A stretch of 52,142 nt of DNA from a virus: positions 1-52,142 of the IMG/VR virus record IMGVR_UViG_3300042197_000494, one strand, 5' to 3'. This document shows, piece after piece, positions 38,346-46,414 of this stretch. Under the pieces are notes generated by a model. That model was not told the origin of the DNA and ran no database searches. It saw only the letters and a program-made list of their open reading frames with translations. The stretch's first letter is position 1, and every line of letters begins with the position of its first letter. The position numbers were made by a program, and so were the translations under genes.

Positions 38346-38693
38346 TTAGGCGGTTGTATCAATCCAGCAATAAGAAAATGTTGCAGATGCTTGGTCAATT
38401 GCACCTGCTGTTGGATTGTAGAGATAGATTGTTACTGTATCTGCTGCTGTTACGGCTGCTCCAGCAAAGATTAAATCATCATTTAAGCCTGATGGTGGAT
38501 TTACGATGATGATGTCTGTTGTGGCAGCACCAGTCAAAGTAAATGTAGTTCCACCACGAGTTGTGGCTGCGATTGAAGCAGGATCAATGGCTACTGTACC
38601 GAATTCAATACTGTAAACAGTACTGCCATCGCTACCAATTTGTAATGCGCCAACTGATGCTTCGCCTCTTGTAAGTCTATTTACTTGTGGCAT
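38346..38693 (-). CDS. Head decoration-like protein
   Basis: 115 aa, AAAAGGAAAAAT before the ATG. MPQVNRLTRGEASVGALQIG, then IEFGTVAIDPASIAATTRGG, TTDIIIVNPPSGLNDDLIFA and YLYNPTAGAIDQASATFSYC. All-beta, next to the major capsid gene; the sequence resembles small phage virion proteins. A decoration or stabilising role is likely. Confidence 0.68.
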   Translation of the reverse strand: MPQVNRLTRGEASVGALQIGSDGSTVYSIEFGTVAIDPASIAATTRGGTTFTLTGAATTDIIIVNPPSGLNDDLIFAGAAVTAADTVTIYLYNPTAGAIDQASATFSYCWIDTTA

Positions 38694-38713
38694 ATTTTTC
38701 CTTTTCTAATAAA

Positions 38714-38743
38714 GAAAGGAGAGCCAATAAAGACTCTCCTTTC
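38714..38743 (-). terminator. Terminator after the major capsid gene
   Basis: GAAAGGAGAG (38714-38723) pairs perfectly over 10 bp with CTCTCCTTTC (38734-38743); on the minus strand TTTATT follows. It lies 14 bp after the capsid stop and probably lowers transcription of the following genes relative to capsid. Confidence 0.72.
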
Positions 38744-38756
38744 ATTTGTTACTGAA

Positions 38757-39734
38757 TTAAGCGACTATTGTATTCCAGAAATAACCAAGGTCAGAGCCAA
38801 TAACTTTATTGTCGAAAGCCATTTCAGCCTCAACACGCTCTGCCTTTAGTGACTCCATACGGAATGAACTTACACCAATTGTTGAACCAATACCGCCTGA
38901 TACACCAGTCCATGAGAAGGTATAACCTGCTGATGGAGTTAGTAATCCCGGACTTGGTGCTACATAATAAAGTGCTGCTGCTTTACCGTAAGCAAATCCA
39001 TATGCTTCGGCTGCACCTTCATTATTGGTTGCTTTTACTGCACGAGCAACAAGAACACGATCTAAGTCAAACATACGAGCAAGCATATCCTCTGTAATTG
39101 TTTGGCTTGATGTGTACTTAATGCGGTCAACTAAATCTGGGTGATTCTTTAATTGACGGAATACTTCATAACCTAATACGAGAGTATTTGGAGCCATACC
39201 TGTGTTACCTAGGATTTCGCTCTTTGCCTCTTCGATATCATCGATTGGGTCTGAAGATGTGTAATCTGACCATTGCTTTGTCTCACCTGCAGATGGGGCA
39301 CCTGCAACGCCTGTTACATCATCAGCCCATACTCCAGTTGTGAAGAAGTCAGATACGAATTGTAATTCTTTACGAAGAAGCATACGGTTTGTAACGAACT
39401 CTGTTGCCTCACGAAGAGGATTCAAAGGTGCGTCTGCGTTAGCAACTGTTTGATCGCCTACATCTTTATGGAAGGCAAATACATCTGCTGCGTATGTTCC
39501 TGTGGTTAGGTTGTAACCTGAACCTGCGGACTCTGTTCCATCTGCTCGGCGTTGTGCCTCGTCACGGAACCAGTCGTTCTTGGTATAAACAAAATACTTA
39601 TCGCTCTTCTTATCAACAGGTACTACTGGGAATACCTTGTCTGCGATGAAGTTATCTGCTTTTTGCATGTATGCAACTGAGATATTAGTCAGAATTGCAT
39701 CAACATGTACGGAGTTAATATTTGGTTGTGGCAT
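38757..39734 (-). CDS. Major capsid protein
   Basis: 325 aa, AAGGAG about 12 nt before the ATG. MPQPNINSVHVDAILTNISV, ADNFIADKVFPVVPVDKKSD, then YDLTTGTYAADVFAFHKDVG-like core, RLLRKELQFVSDFFTTGVW-like helix and PNTLVLGYEVFRQLKNHPDL are the HK97-fold capsid signature of the lambda gpE / actinophage type. Length suits the family. It follows scaffold and decoration genes in the standard order. Confidence 0.88.
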   Translation of the reverse strand: MPQPNINSVHVDAILTNISVAYMQKADNFIADKVFPVVPVDKKSDKYFVYTKNDWFRDEAQRRADGTESAGSGYNLTTGTYAADVFAFHKDVGDQTVANADAPLNPLREATEFVTNRMLLRKELQFVSDFFTTGVWADDVTGVAGAPSAGETKQWSDYTSSDPIDDIEEAKSEILGNTGMAPNTLVLGYEVFRQLKNHPDLVDRIKYTSSQTITEDMLARMFDLDRVLVARAVKATNNEGAAEAYGFAYGKAAALYYVAPSPGLLTPSAGYTFSWTGVSGGIGSTIGVSSFRMESLKAERVEAEMAFDNKVIGSDLGYFWNTIVA

Positions 39735-39749
39735 GTTTGTTTACGCTCC

Positions 39750-40145
39750 TTATGCGGCTCTGCCCGGATTAGCACAATTGATGACTGCTGTTACGATGTC
39801 ACCAGATGCTCCAGACTCGGTTAGTAGGGTTCCAACTACATACTTAGTTGTATCAGTGCCAGCAACCAAAGCAACTGCCTTGCCTGTTGAACTTGTTCCA
39901 ACTAATGCGCCTTCACCAATTGCTGCTCCAGCAACAATCTTTGTTCCTCCAACAACTAGCACTTCTGCTTCTTGTCCTGAGGTTGGAGCGTTCTGTAGTA
40001 CGCCAATTGGAATATCGGTGGCTGCTGCTGCTGCGGCTGCCTTACCTGCTGAATCCAATTTAACGAAGGTATATTGCAGTGCTGATAAATCGGCAGCAGC
40101 AACAAGTGTAATCTTTACACTGTAATTACTAATTTCATATGCCAT
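39750..40145 (-). CDS. Capsid decoration protein (DUF2190-like)
   Basis: 131 aa: YSVKITLVAAADLSALQYTF, VKLDSAGKAAAAAAATDIPI, GVLQNAPTSGQEAEVLVVGG and TKIVAGAAIGEGALVGTSST. This small beta-barrel family decorates capsids and is usually just before the capsid gene, as here. Length normal. Confidence 0.82.
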   Translation of the reverse strand: MAYEISNYSVKITLVAAADLSALQYTFVKLDSAGKAAAAAAATDIPIGVLQNAPTSGQEAEVLVVGGTKIVAGAAIGEGALVGTSSTGKAVALVAGTDTTKYVVGTLLTESGASGDIVTAVINCANPGRAA

Positions 40146-40148
40146 GGT

Positions 40149-41036
40149 TTAGGCACCTCTCTCGGATAGATATTGATTGTACAAATCTGGATTAGAAAGA
40201 ACAGCCTCTGAAAATGCTTGTTCAAAAGTAACCTTCTTTGTTTCTGTGGCTGACTTAGCCAAAGATGTAAGTTGGTCATAAGCATTGCCTGTTGCTGGAT
40301 TTGCTGACTTACCAATTTCTGCAAAGATATTTGCTGACTCTGCTTGTGCATTTACTGAAGAAAGTGCTTCTTCAACAGACTTTGCAAGGTCGGCATCTAC
40401 TTCTGCTAATTGACGAAGTGCTGGTCCAACTTTTTCAGCATCAAGACCTAGGAATTTCCAAGCCTTTGCCTTCTCAACTGCCTCTTCATTTGCACGAGCA
40501 ACTCTTTCTGATTTTAGAACTTCTTCAATTTCTGCTACACGAGTTTGTGCTTCTTTCGCAGATTTCTCCATTGATTCTAACATTGCACGAATTGGCTCTG
40601 GTGCTTCCTTGATTAGTGAGGTTATGTCTTCTTTCTTCATATCCTCATCTGGTTGTTTCATTTTTGCCAACTTTTTATTGGCTTTATCTAACTCGTCTTC
40701 AAGTTCAGCAATCTTTTTCTTCATATCGTCATAAGACATTTTTTTCTTGTCTTCTTCCATATGCATGCCCTTTTCTTTATCTTCTTCGGGCATATGTTTT
40801 GCTTTGTCGATGACATCTTGTGTTGCATCTTGTGCCATGGGTTCCTCCTCAGTCCCTTTCTGGTACAGACTTGCATCTGATTGGTTTTCTTGTATTGCTA
40901 GGTCTGAAAGAAGGTCGTCCATGCCAGTCAAATTATCTGACTTGATGACTAACCAACCTTCGTGAAGATGAGCAGGATGGTCAACGCCTGATGCTTCCTC
41001 TATGTTAAGAGCAACCATCTTACGGGCTTTGGACAT
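40149..41036 (-). CDS. Scaffolding protein
   Basis: 295 aa, AGGAGT before the ATG. The N-terminus VALNIEEASGVDHPAHLHEG resembles the prohead-protease/scaffold junction motif 'VDxPAH'. The rest is highly charged and helical: MSYDDMKKKIAELEDELDKA, MLESMEKSAKEAQTRVAEIE. It ends SEAVLSNPDLYNQYLSERGA, as in other scaffolds. It guides capsid assembly and is probably degraded by the XkdF-type protease encoded at 43039-45534. Confidence 0.8.
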   Translation of the reverse strand: MSKARKMVALNIEEASGVDHPAHLHEGWLVIKSDNLTGMDDLLSDLAIQENQSDASLYQKGTEEEPMAQDATQDVIDKAKHMPEEDKEKGMHMEEDKKKMSYDDMKKKIAELEDELDKANKKLAKMKQPDEDMKKEDITSLIKEAPEPIRAMLESMEKSAKEAQTRVAEIEEVLKSERVARANEEAVEKAKAWKFLGLDAEKVGPALRQLAEVDADLAKSVEEALSSVNAQAESANIFAEIGKSANPATGNAYDQLTSLAKSATETKKVTFEQAFSEAVLSNPDLYNQYLSERGA

Positions 41037-41054
41037 TCATACTCCTATTCATCA

Positions 41055-41083
41055 TAGATAGTTCAAAATCGTGCCTCTATCTA
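41055..41083 (-). other. Leader hairpin before the scaffold-capsid genes
   Basis: TAGATAG (41055-41061) pairs with CTATCTA (41077-41083), 19 bp upstream of the scaffold start in an 85-bp gap. It could sit at the 5' end of a strong capsid transcript or be a processing site. Confidence 0.45.
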
Positions 41084-41120
41084 ACTTCAAAGGATAACAT
41101 ACACGATGGGTTTATTTTAT

Positions 41121-41300
41121 CTACTGTTGGGGTTTATTTGGTGCGGTAGCCATATTACGCAAAGCCGTGTTTAGATTGTTAAACTTTATCTGCTCAGAAA
41201 CATAGCAGTCGGTGCAAATAATCAAGTTCCCAAACTGCTGTCCGCCAAATTTGGGGTTGAAAAATCGATCACATTTAGGGCAGTTTTTAGCCTTGCTCAT
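41121..41300 (-). CDS. Small zinc-ribbon protein
   Basis: 59 aa from the ATG at 41300, overlapping the upstream stop. MSKAKNCPKCDRFFNPKFGG, then GNLIICTDCYVSEQIKFNNL: two CxxC pairs for one zinc. The short tail is Pro/Gln-rich. Sits between head morphogenesis genes. Function unknown. Confidence 0.65.
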   Translation of the reverse strand: MSKAKNCPKCDRFFNPKFGGQQFGNLIICTDCYVSEQIKFNNLNTALRNMATAPNKPQQ

Positions 41301-41707
41301 TACTTGATTGGTCCTCCGACTACCCATGCCCGACAGGTTCTTTTGGCTGCACACTTGAAATCAAAAGCCTCGCAGTAGCCTAATTGTCCTGCTGCATCTA
41401 TTGAGTCAAACTCATCTTTCCTATCGCTTCCAGTTAATCCAGAGGCAATACAATCCTTCATCTCTGGCGTAACATTAAATACCGCACAGTTTCCACATCT
41501 TTGTTTTTTAGCGACCTCGGCTGTTACTTCCCATTCTTTTGCTATCTTTTCCCAATACTCTTCATTGGGTTCGGCTGGGTTGAGTGGTCCATACATGGCG
41601 GTATCGATAGCATTTTTGCGATTTTTCAAATTAAGTTTTATATCTTTTGTTGGCAGGGGGCAATCACCCTCTGCTTTATTGACTGTGAACTTATGTGGTT
41701 GAAGCAT
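41300..41707 (-). CDS. HiPIP-like cysteine protein of the head cluster
   Basis: 135 aa. RCGNCAVFNVTPEMKDCIAS, then GYCEAFDFKCAAKRTCRAWV and GGPIK. The spacing of four to six cysteines matches a family found beside capsid genes of many T4-like and environmental phages, sometimes called high-potential-iron-sulfur-like. The N-terminal part MLQPHKFTVNKAEGDCPLPT is separate. Probably a virion or assembly protein. Confidence 0.72.
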   Translation of the reverse strand: MLQPHKFTVNKAEGDCPLPTKDIKLNLKNRKNAIDTAMYGPLNPAEPNEEYWEKIAKEWEVTAEVAKKQRCGNCAVFNVTPEMKDCIASGLTGSDRKDEFDSIDAAGQLGYCEAFDFKCAAKRTCRAWVVGGPIK

Positions 41708-41713
41708 TATTTA

Positions 41714-42106
41714 TTAACCTCCAGTTGGTCCAGATAAAACAGTATGTAGTGCGCCCATTTCTAAAGATAAATCTTCAAGTCTTATAGATGCTGGAGTGTT
41801 TGTGCGACTTAACTTGCGAGCAGCATTATCTATTGCTAACTTCAAACTCATTATTGATGATGCCGCAGACTTTGGTGTGTTTGCTTTACCAGCACTCCAA
41901 ATATGTGTTTTGGCTCTTGCTAAATCATTTGCTGCTGCCATATTTGATGTTCTCTTGAATTCATCTTGTATTTTACGGCTAACAGAATTTAATTTCTGTG
42001 GAAGTGCTTCCAATGCTGCTTGTCCACCACCACCATGTTCGGGGTGTGTTCGACCTCCACCATGTGTCTTTTGGTCGTGAGTGCCGTGTTTAACTACTCC
42101 GCCCAT
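41714..42106 (-). CDS. His-tag-motif head protein 1
   Basis: 130 aa from the ATG at 42106 (GGAAGATA upstream); a TTG at 42142 would add 12 residues. MGGVVKHGTHDQKTHGGGRT shows the KH..HDQKTHGGG motif near the N-terminus, then HPEHGGGG. The remainder is helical (SRKIQDEFKRTSNMAAANDL, IWSAGKANTPKSAASSIMSL). One of five adjacent genes with this motif. Role unknown; probably a minor virion protein. Confidence 0.68.
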   Translation of the reverse strand: MGGVVKHGTHDQKTHGGGRTHPEHGGGGQAALEALPQKLNSVSRKIQDEFKRTSNMAAANDLARAKTHIWSAGKANTPKSAASSIMSLKLAIDNAARKLSRTNTPASIRLEDLSLEMGALHTVLSGPTGG

Positions 42107-42142
42107 TATCTTCCAATACCTCTCTACTAAATTAGGCTTCAA

Positions 42143-43039
42143 CTAAATATCCCACTCACCATCTAAGCCTAGTTCCCTCATCTCATCTTGTGGCAAACCT
42201 TCAAGTGCTCCTTGTTGAATCCAACCGACTTTTGTTCTTCTGCTTGATATTTGAATTTTATTTAATTTACCTAAAGAGATATCATATTTATTATATCCAG
42301 TTTGTAATTTATTTAGTTTTGCTTGCCCTGTGAGAGATTTAGCATCATTCCAATCTTTTTTCGCTGAGTTTAACCCATTCATTACGGTATCTAAACTTCT
42401 TATTTCTTTCATTGAATCGGCTTCGCCCTGAACTTCTTTTAAGTCTGACAATATAGAATCAACATTATCGTTCAATTTAGGTATTGTTTCGTCTGCTAAT
42501 TTATCTGAATATTCAACAGTATTTGCTGTGTTTGGTTTTGGTTTAGATCCCCCACTACTTGAACCACCACCACCTCTGCCACCTCTGCGACCATGTGATG
42601 CTTGGTTGTGGGAGCCGTGTTTTTCTATATTAATATCAATGCTTTTTTCTAAAGAAATAACAGTCAAATCTGCTCCGTTAATATAGCCTTCTTCTCCATC
42701 ATCTGTTTTTACTCCATGAAATTTACCTGAAGGTGCTGATTGCACTACCCTTCCTTTTTTCCCATCAAGCGCACTACCTCCGCTAATCTTAACTCTCACA
42801 CCTTCAGCATTTTTTATATTATCTAAAGTATCGCCACGCTTCAAACCTTTTTTTGACCCACTATTACCGAAATTTAATCTTGCTAATTCACGCAAATCAG
42901 CACTGGAAAGTCCGCTAGCCCCACTGTTTCCACCACTACCTTTTCTGCCATGAGAAGCCTGATTGTGTGAGCCATGTTTCTCTATTGTTTCTCTGTGAAG
43001 CAATATTGTAGTTTCAGGTAAAGACTTTCTAACAAACAT
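42143..43039 (-). CDS. His-tag-motif head protein 2 (two copies of the motif)
   Basis: 298 aa, AAGGGAGATAAATA before the ATG. EKHGSHNQASHGRKGSGG is at residues 20-37 (42947-42979) and EKHGSHNQASHGRRGG at 139-154 (42590-42622). Between them is a small SH3-like or KOW-like domain (GVRVKISGGSALDGKKGRVV, KFHGVKTDDGEEGYINGADL). The C-terminus is a long helical domain (LADETIPKLNDNVDSILSDL). The repeated motif suggests two tagged modules in one protein. Confidence 0.7.
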   Translation of the reverse strand: MFVRKSLPETTILLHRETIEKHGSHNQASHGRKGSGGNSGASGLSSADLRELARLNFGNSGSKKGLKRGDTLDNIKNAEGVRVKISGGSALDGKKGRVVQSAPSGKFHGVKTDDGEEGYINGADLTVISLEKSIDINIEKHGSHNQASHGRRGGRGGGGSSSGGSKPKPNTANTVEYSDKLADETIPKLNDNVDSILSDLKEVQGEADSMKEIRSLDTVMNGLNSAKKDWNDAKSLTGQAKLNKLQTGYNKYDISLGKLNKIQISSRRTKVGWIQQGALEGLPQDEMRELGLDGEWDI

Positions 43040-45534
43040 TATTTATCTCCCTTAGATGAAAGAGGGTGCTCTTTAGGTAGTAGGTCTGTATCATACGCCC
43101 CTCGCTTGAATCTTCCATTACGCAACGCATGAAGGAAGCCATTAACTCTACCCATAGCCCATTGTTCTTTGCCTGTTACATTTGGGCGAACAGATGAAGG
43201 ATTGGTTCTATATGCCCCTACACCTCTTCGGTAAACTTGCATCAATGTTCCAGCAGTAGTTCTTTTACCTTTAGCGTCACCTACGGCATCATTATGCTCT
43301 TTGGCTTTATCTTGTAATTTACTTTCAGTTGATTTCTCAACATCTTTATCTGTAGTTCTCAAAGAACTAAAAGGTTTCAGAACTCTTCGGTCGGTCTCTT
43401 CATATCCGTCATCTGTTTCAGCCCATACTCTTAATACCGCAATAGGGTCGTCTTCTGATGCTATCTCTTCTTCTTGAGTTCCTCTAAGTTTAATTGTGCC
43501 ACTAGTTTCTATTCTTTCTACTTGGGCAGTTGCGTATGTAGTTCCTTCTGGTTTAGTAACAGAATATAGAACTATATCTCCGACCTCTATATCTTTTGCT
43601 TTTTTAACTTTCCTCTTAGGTGGTTTCATTATTGTATCTACATGAACCGCATTAACTCCGGGATCACTCTTTTCTGCATCATCTGGTATTTCTGCACCTA
43701 ATCTTTTTGCTTTACCACCAATAGAATATCCACGAAGTTTGCCCGACTTCACTAACTCCCAAGCCCAGTCTTTCCACAACACTCCCATAAATACTGTGTT
43801 GGCTGGATAGGTAAACTCTGTCTTATCGCCATTAGATTTAGTCACTGGTATCTTTAATTCATAAGGGAAGGTCATCATCTCTACCCACTCACCTGCTACT
43901 ACATCTCGATTATGTTGAAGTCTGATATCTCTATCTCCTGAACGGACATACTCCCATACGGCTTTCTGTAACTCTTCTTCGTCTGTCCACTCACTATGGG
44001 CATCTAGTTTATTTGGAATATAAAGTGGACCAAGCGTAAACTTCTTGTCATCTGCTTTGATAAATGGCTCTTCATACCAAAGAGATTTGGCTGTTGAATC
44101 AAGAGACCTTCTGCCAATTCCTTTTTCGTCTGACCATTTCGTTGCCGCAGATAATGCTTCTTTTGCTGGTAAATCAATACGATAAACAGGTAATCTAGCC
44201 TTTGGGTCATCAAATCCTAAAGCAACAGCAGCAGCCCAAGTATGATGTCCGTCAATTACATAACCATCTGAAGAAACTAAAATGCGTTGTTCGTCGGGAA
44301 CTACTCCGCCACTTGCTTTGTATTTTTCATAAATAGCACCAGAGCGAGAACCTGATACTTCTTTCTGCACTGGCTTAAGAATCTTGGGGTCAATTGAATC
44401 TTTCGTAGTCTTTGTTCCACTTTTTGCTAAATCTGACAAGAACTCATCTCTGCGTTCTGAAGGAACTTGTGGCATATCTTTTCTAGCAATACCTAAACCT
44501 TCACCACCAAATAGCATTGAACCTTCAACCTTGAGTTCTGTAATATCGGGGTGGTCTTCTAATTTAGCAAGACCGCTGAATAATGGACCTACATCTTTTT
44601 CGCCAACTGTTGGGCTACCACCAGCATTTATTTCATCTGCGATACTGCGGGCAAACTTACCGCTATGTGATTTCTGGTCATGTTTTCCTTGAAGATGTTT
44701 CTCAAGAGATTTATCAACTCCGCGTAAAATGCCTCTGACCCAACTAAATCCAGAGTCGCCACCCCAAGCGTCCCATGCTACTCTGCCACCACTGGGATAA
44801 TTCTTCTCACCTCGGTTAAAACCTTCTGCCTTCTTATCCACTTCATGTCTAGAAAAAAAAGAGTTCATGCGTTTTATGGTTCTTAAACTAACAGGTCTTC
44901 TACCTGCTAACTGTGCTGCTCTTGCTCTACCTACATCTGTAAAACCACCGCCAGCCTTACCTTCTCGTATCCACTCTAATGCTCTTTTAGCATCTCTTGA
45001 TACCGAAACTGGTGGAGTAAATGTATCTGTATCTGCTGCTTTATCTAACTTTTCCTTACTTGGATTAACAAGTATTTCTAATCCATCTCCCCATAGACCA
45101 AATGCAATTTTGAAATAATCTATCTCTCCGTCTTCCCATTTACCGATGATATCTTCAACCAACTCTTCTTCTCCGCTAAATAACTCTTCTAATTCAACAC
45201 CATCTAGATTAAGTTCCGGGTCTATGATAACTTCTTTTTCAAACAGTTCCCCTTGGCTTAGGTCATATCCTCTTTTTGCTAATTCTGTAGTTATGTAATG
45301 GTGTGTGGCTAAACTCGTAGCATTGATCTCTGATTTACTTATCTTGTTTTGTAGGTTCAATAATGATTCAGTAGTTGCTTTCTGTATAGCGTCTGGAACA
45401 TTGGCGTATAAAGCCCTTACATGTTTTGCCGCATCTTGCTTTGTGGCATGGCAAGCGACCATTTCGCCTGTGTCTGGTTTAATTACGGCAAACCCAGAGC
45501 AACCTTCTACATCACTCGCTACTTTATACGGCAT
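43039..45534 (-). CDS. Head polyprotein: ParB-like and XkdF-type prohead protease domains
   Basis: 831 aa. Modules in order: residues 1-50 (EGCSGFAVIKPDTGEMVACH); 175-268, a phage module (RTIKRMNSFFSRHEVDKKAE, GGRVAWDAWGGDSGFSWVRG); the His motif KHLQGKHDQKSHSG (279-292); a ParB/Srx-like fold about 400-455 (RILVSSDGYVIDGHHTWAAA); an XkdF-like serine protease about 495-620 (LYIPNKLDAHSEWTDEEELQ, H513; GYSIGGKAKR, S604); a small beta domain about 645-720; and a C-terminal helical module (VYRRGVGAYRTNP). It overlaps the next gene start. Probably cleaves scaffold during maturation. Confidence 0.78.
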   Translation of the reverse strand: MPYKVASDVEGCSGFAVIKPDTGEMVACHATKQDAAKHVRALYANVPDAIQKATTESLLNLQNKISKSEINATSLATHHYITTELAKRGYDLSQGELFEKEVIIDPELNLDGVELEELFSGEEELVEDIIGKWEDGEIDYFKIAFGLWGDGLEILVNPSKEKLDKAADTDTFTPPVSVSRDAKRALEWIREGKAGGGFTDVGRARAAQLAGRRPVSLRTIKRMNSFFSRHEVDKKAEGFNRGEKNYPSGGRVAWDAWGGDSGFSWVRGILRGVDKSLEKHLQGKHDQKSHSGKFARSIADEINAGGSPTVGEKDVGPLFSGLAKLEDHPDITELKVEGSMLFGGEGLGIARKDMPQVPSERRDEFLSDLAKSGTKTTKDSIDPKILKPVQKEVSGSRSGAIYEKYKASGGVVPDEQRILVSSDGYVIDGHHTWAAAVALGFDDPKARLPVYRIDLPAKEALSAATKWSDEKGIGRRSLDSTAKSLWYEEPFIKADDKKFTLGPLYIPNKLDAHSEWTDEEELQKAVWEYVRSGDRDIRLQHNRDVVAGEWVEMMTFPYELKIPVTKSNGDKTEFTYPANTVFMGVLWKDWAWELVKSGKLRGYSIGGKAKRLGAEIPDDAEKSDPGVNAVHVDTIMKPPKRKVKKAKDIEVGDIVLYSVTKPEGTTYATAQVERIETSGTIKLRGTQEEEIASEDDPIAVLRVWAETDDGYEETDRRVLKPFSSLRTTDKDVEKSTESKLQDKAKEHNDAVGDAKGKRTTAGTLMQVYRRGVGAYRTNPSSVRPNVTGKEQWAMGRVNGFLHALRNGRFKRGAYDTDLLPKEHPLSSKGDK

Positions 45535-45543
45535 GGCTTTATT

Positions 45544-45690
45544 CTATCGACTTTCATCTTGGGCTTCGGGTTCAACGCCAGTGAAGTCCTTTATTTCTTC
45601 TGCTTTACGGATTTTAGACTCACCTATTCTGCGAACAAGAAGGCGAGCACCTTCGGTCATTGATCCCGCAAATCTTTCGGCTTTACTCAT
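45544..45690 (-). CDS. Very small head-cluster protein (48 aa)
   Basis: Starts MSKAERFAGSMTEGARLLVR, continues RIGESKIRKAEEIKDFTG and ends AQDESR. Its start overlaps the ADP-ribosyltransferase stop by 8 bp; it lies 9 bp before the polyprotein gene. Amphipathic helix followed by an acidic tail. No family recognised. Confidence 0.58.
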   Translation of the reverse strand: MSKAERFAGSMTEGARLLVRRIGESKIRKAEEIKDFTGVEPEAQDESR

Positions 45691-46414
45691 CAGGTGTTTC
45701 CGCCGTTAAATCGATTATTTTCATATTTACTCCATACATAACTTTATCTTGAATATAGTCAACAGTATATGTAGTTCCTCGCGCCAAAACAATTTCAAAC
45801 TCTTGACTATCTGGAATTAAAACACCTTTAGCGTCACTACCATCAATTCTAAGGATTGTTGCTGATTCTCCCTCTCTAATCCCGCCGATTACACCACCAC
45901 TTGATTTTGAAAAACCTGCCGCAGTAATCGGATCGGTAGTTGTAGATTGGAACAAAGGCGAAACAAATGAATCACCAACTTTGAGATTATCAAGCCCCTC
46001 GGTTTGACCACGATACAAATAACCATCATAGTCAACTAGCGAAGCCATATTTTCGTCAAACTTATCGATTACAAATTGAGCATCTTCCGACGGCTCGCCA
46101 CTGAGTAATCCTCCTTGAACTCGACGATAATTTTCGCCTTGCCATTGTTGGGCTGCTGATTGGAATTGTTCATCTTCCGTATAGTACGCAACTTTTTGTT
46201 GATATTCTCTGTAGTCGCTTCGACCTGCTTTTGTAGGAGTTAGGAATAGTCCAACACTTGTTTCGCCACTTCCACCGCCCCTGCCTCCCGCATGATTTTG
46301 TTGGTTATGTTTTCCAGGAGCATGTTTTTCTAAATAATTTTTCTCAAATCGCACAAGAACTGGCATTGCTATTTCTGTTTCCCTAATCTCGCTTGGTTCA
46401 ATAGTGCTAATCAC
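45683..46414 (-). CDS. Mono-ADP-ribosyltransferase with His-rich motif
   Basis: 243 aa from a GTG at 46414 with AAGGGAG, overlapping the MuF gene by 8 bp. EKHAPGKHNQQNHAGGRGGG (29-48) is the shared motif. ART fold: DGYLYRGQTEG (R135), VGDSFVSPLFQSTTTDPITA (S157-T159), ATILRIDGSDAKGVLIPDSQ, then EFEIVLARGT with E205 and E207, the ExE of arginine-type toxins. Phage ARTs of this class are carried in the capsid or made early and modify host proteins. Expression with head genes suggests it is packaged and injected. Confidence 0.82.
   Translation of the reverse strand: MISTIEPSEIRETEIAMPVLVRFEKNYLEKHAPGKHNQQNHAGGRGGGSGETSVGLFLTPTKAGRSDYREYQQKVAYYTEDEQFQSAAQQWQGENYRRVQGGLLSGEPSEDAQFVIDKFDENMASLVDYDGYLYRGQTEGLDNLKVGDSFVSPLFQSTTTDPITAAGFSKSSGGVIGGIREGESATILRIDGSDAKGVLIPDSQEFEIVLARGTTYTVDYIQDKVMYGVNMKIIDLTAETPDE

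Noticed and set aside
45680-45700. CTGATGAG next to GGAAAC resembling a hammerhead core
   Set aside because: Only three bases separate the two motifs, so no stems or cleavage site can form. It lies in coding sequence.
45305-45709. 134-aa plus-strand frame
   Set aside because: Antisense to the polyprotein and to the 48-aa gene, both of which have overlaps and ribosome sites on the minus strand.
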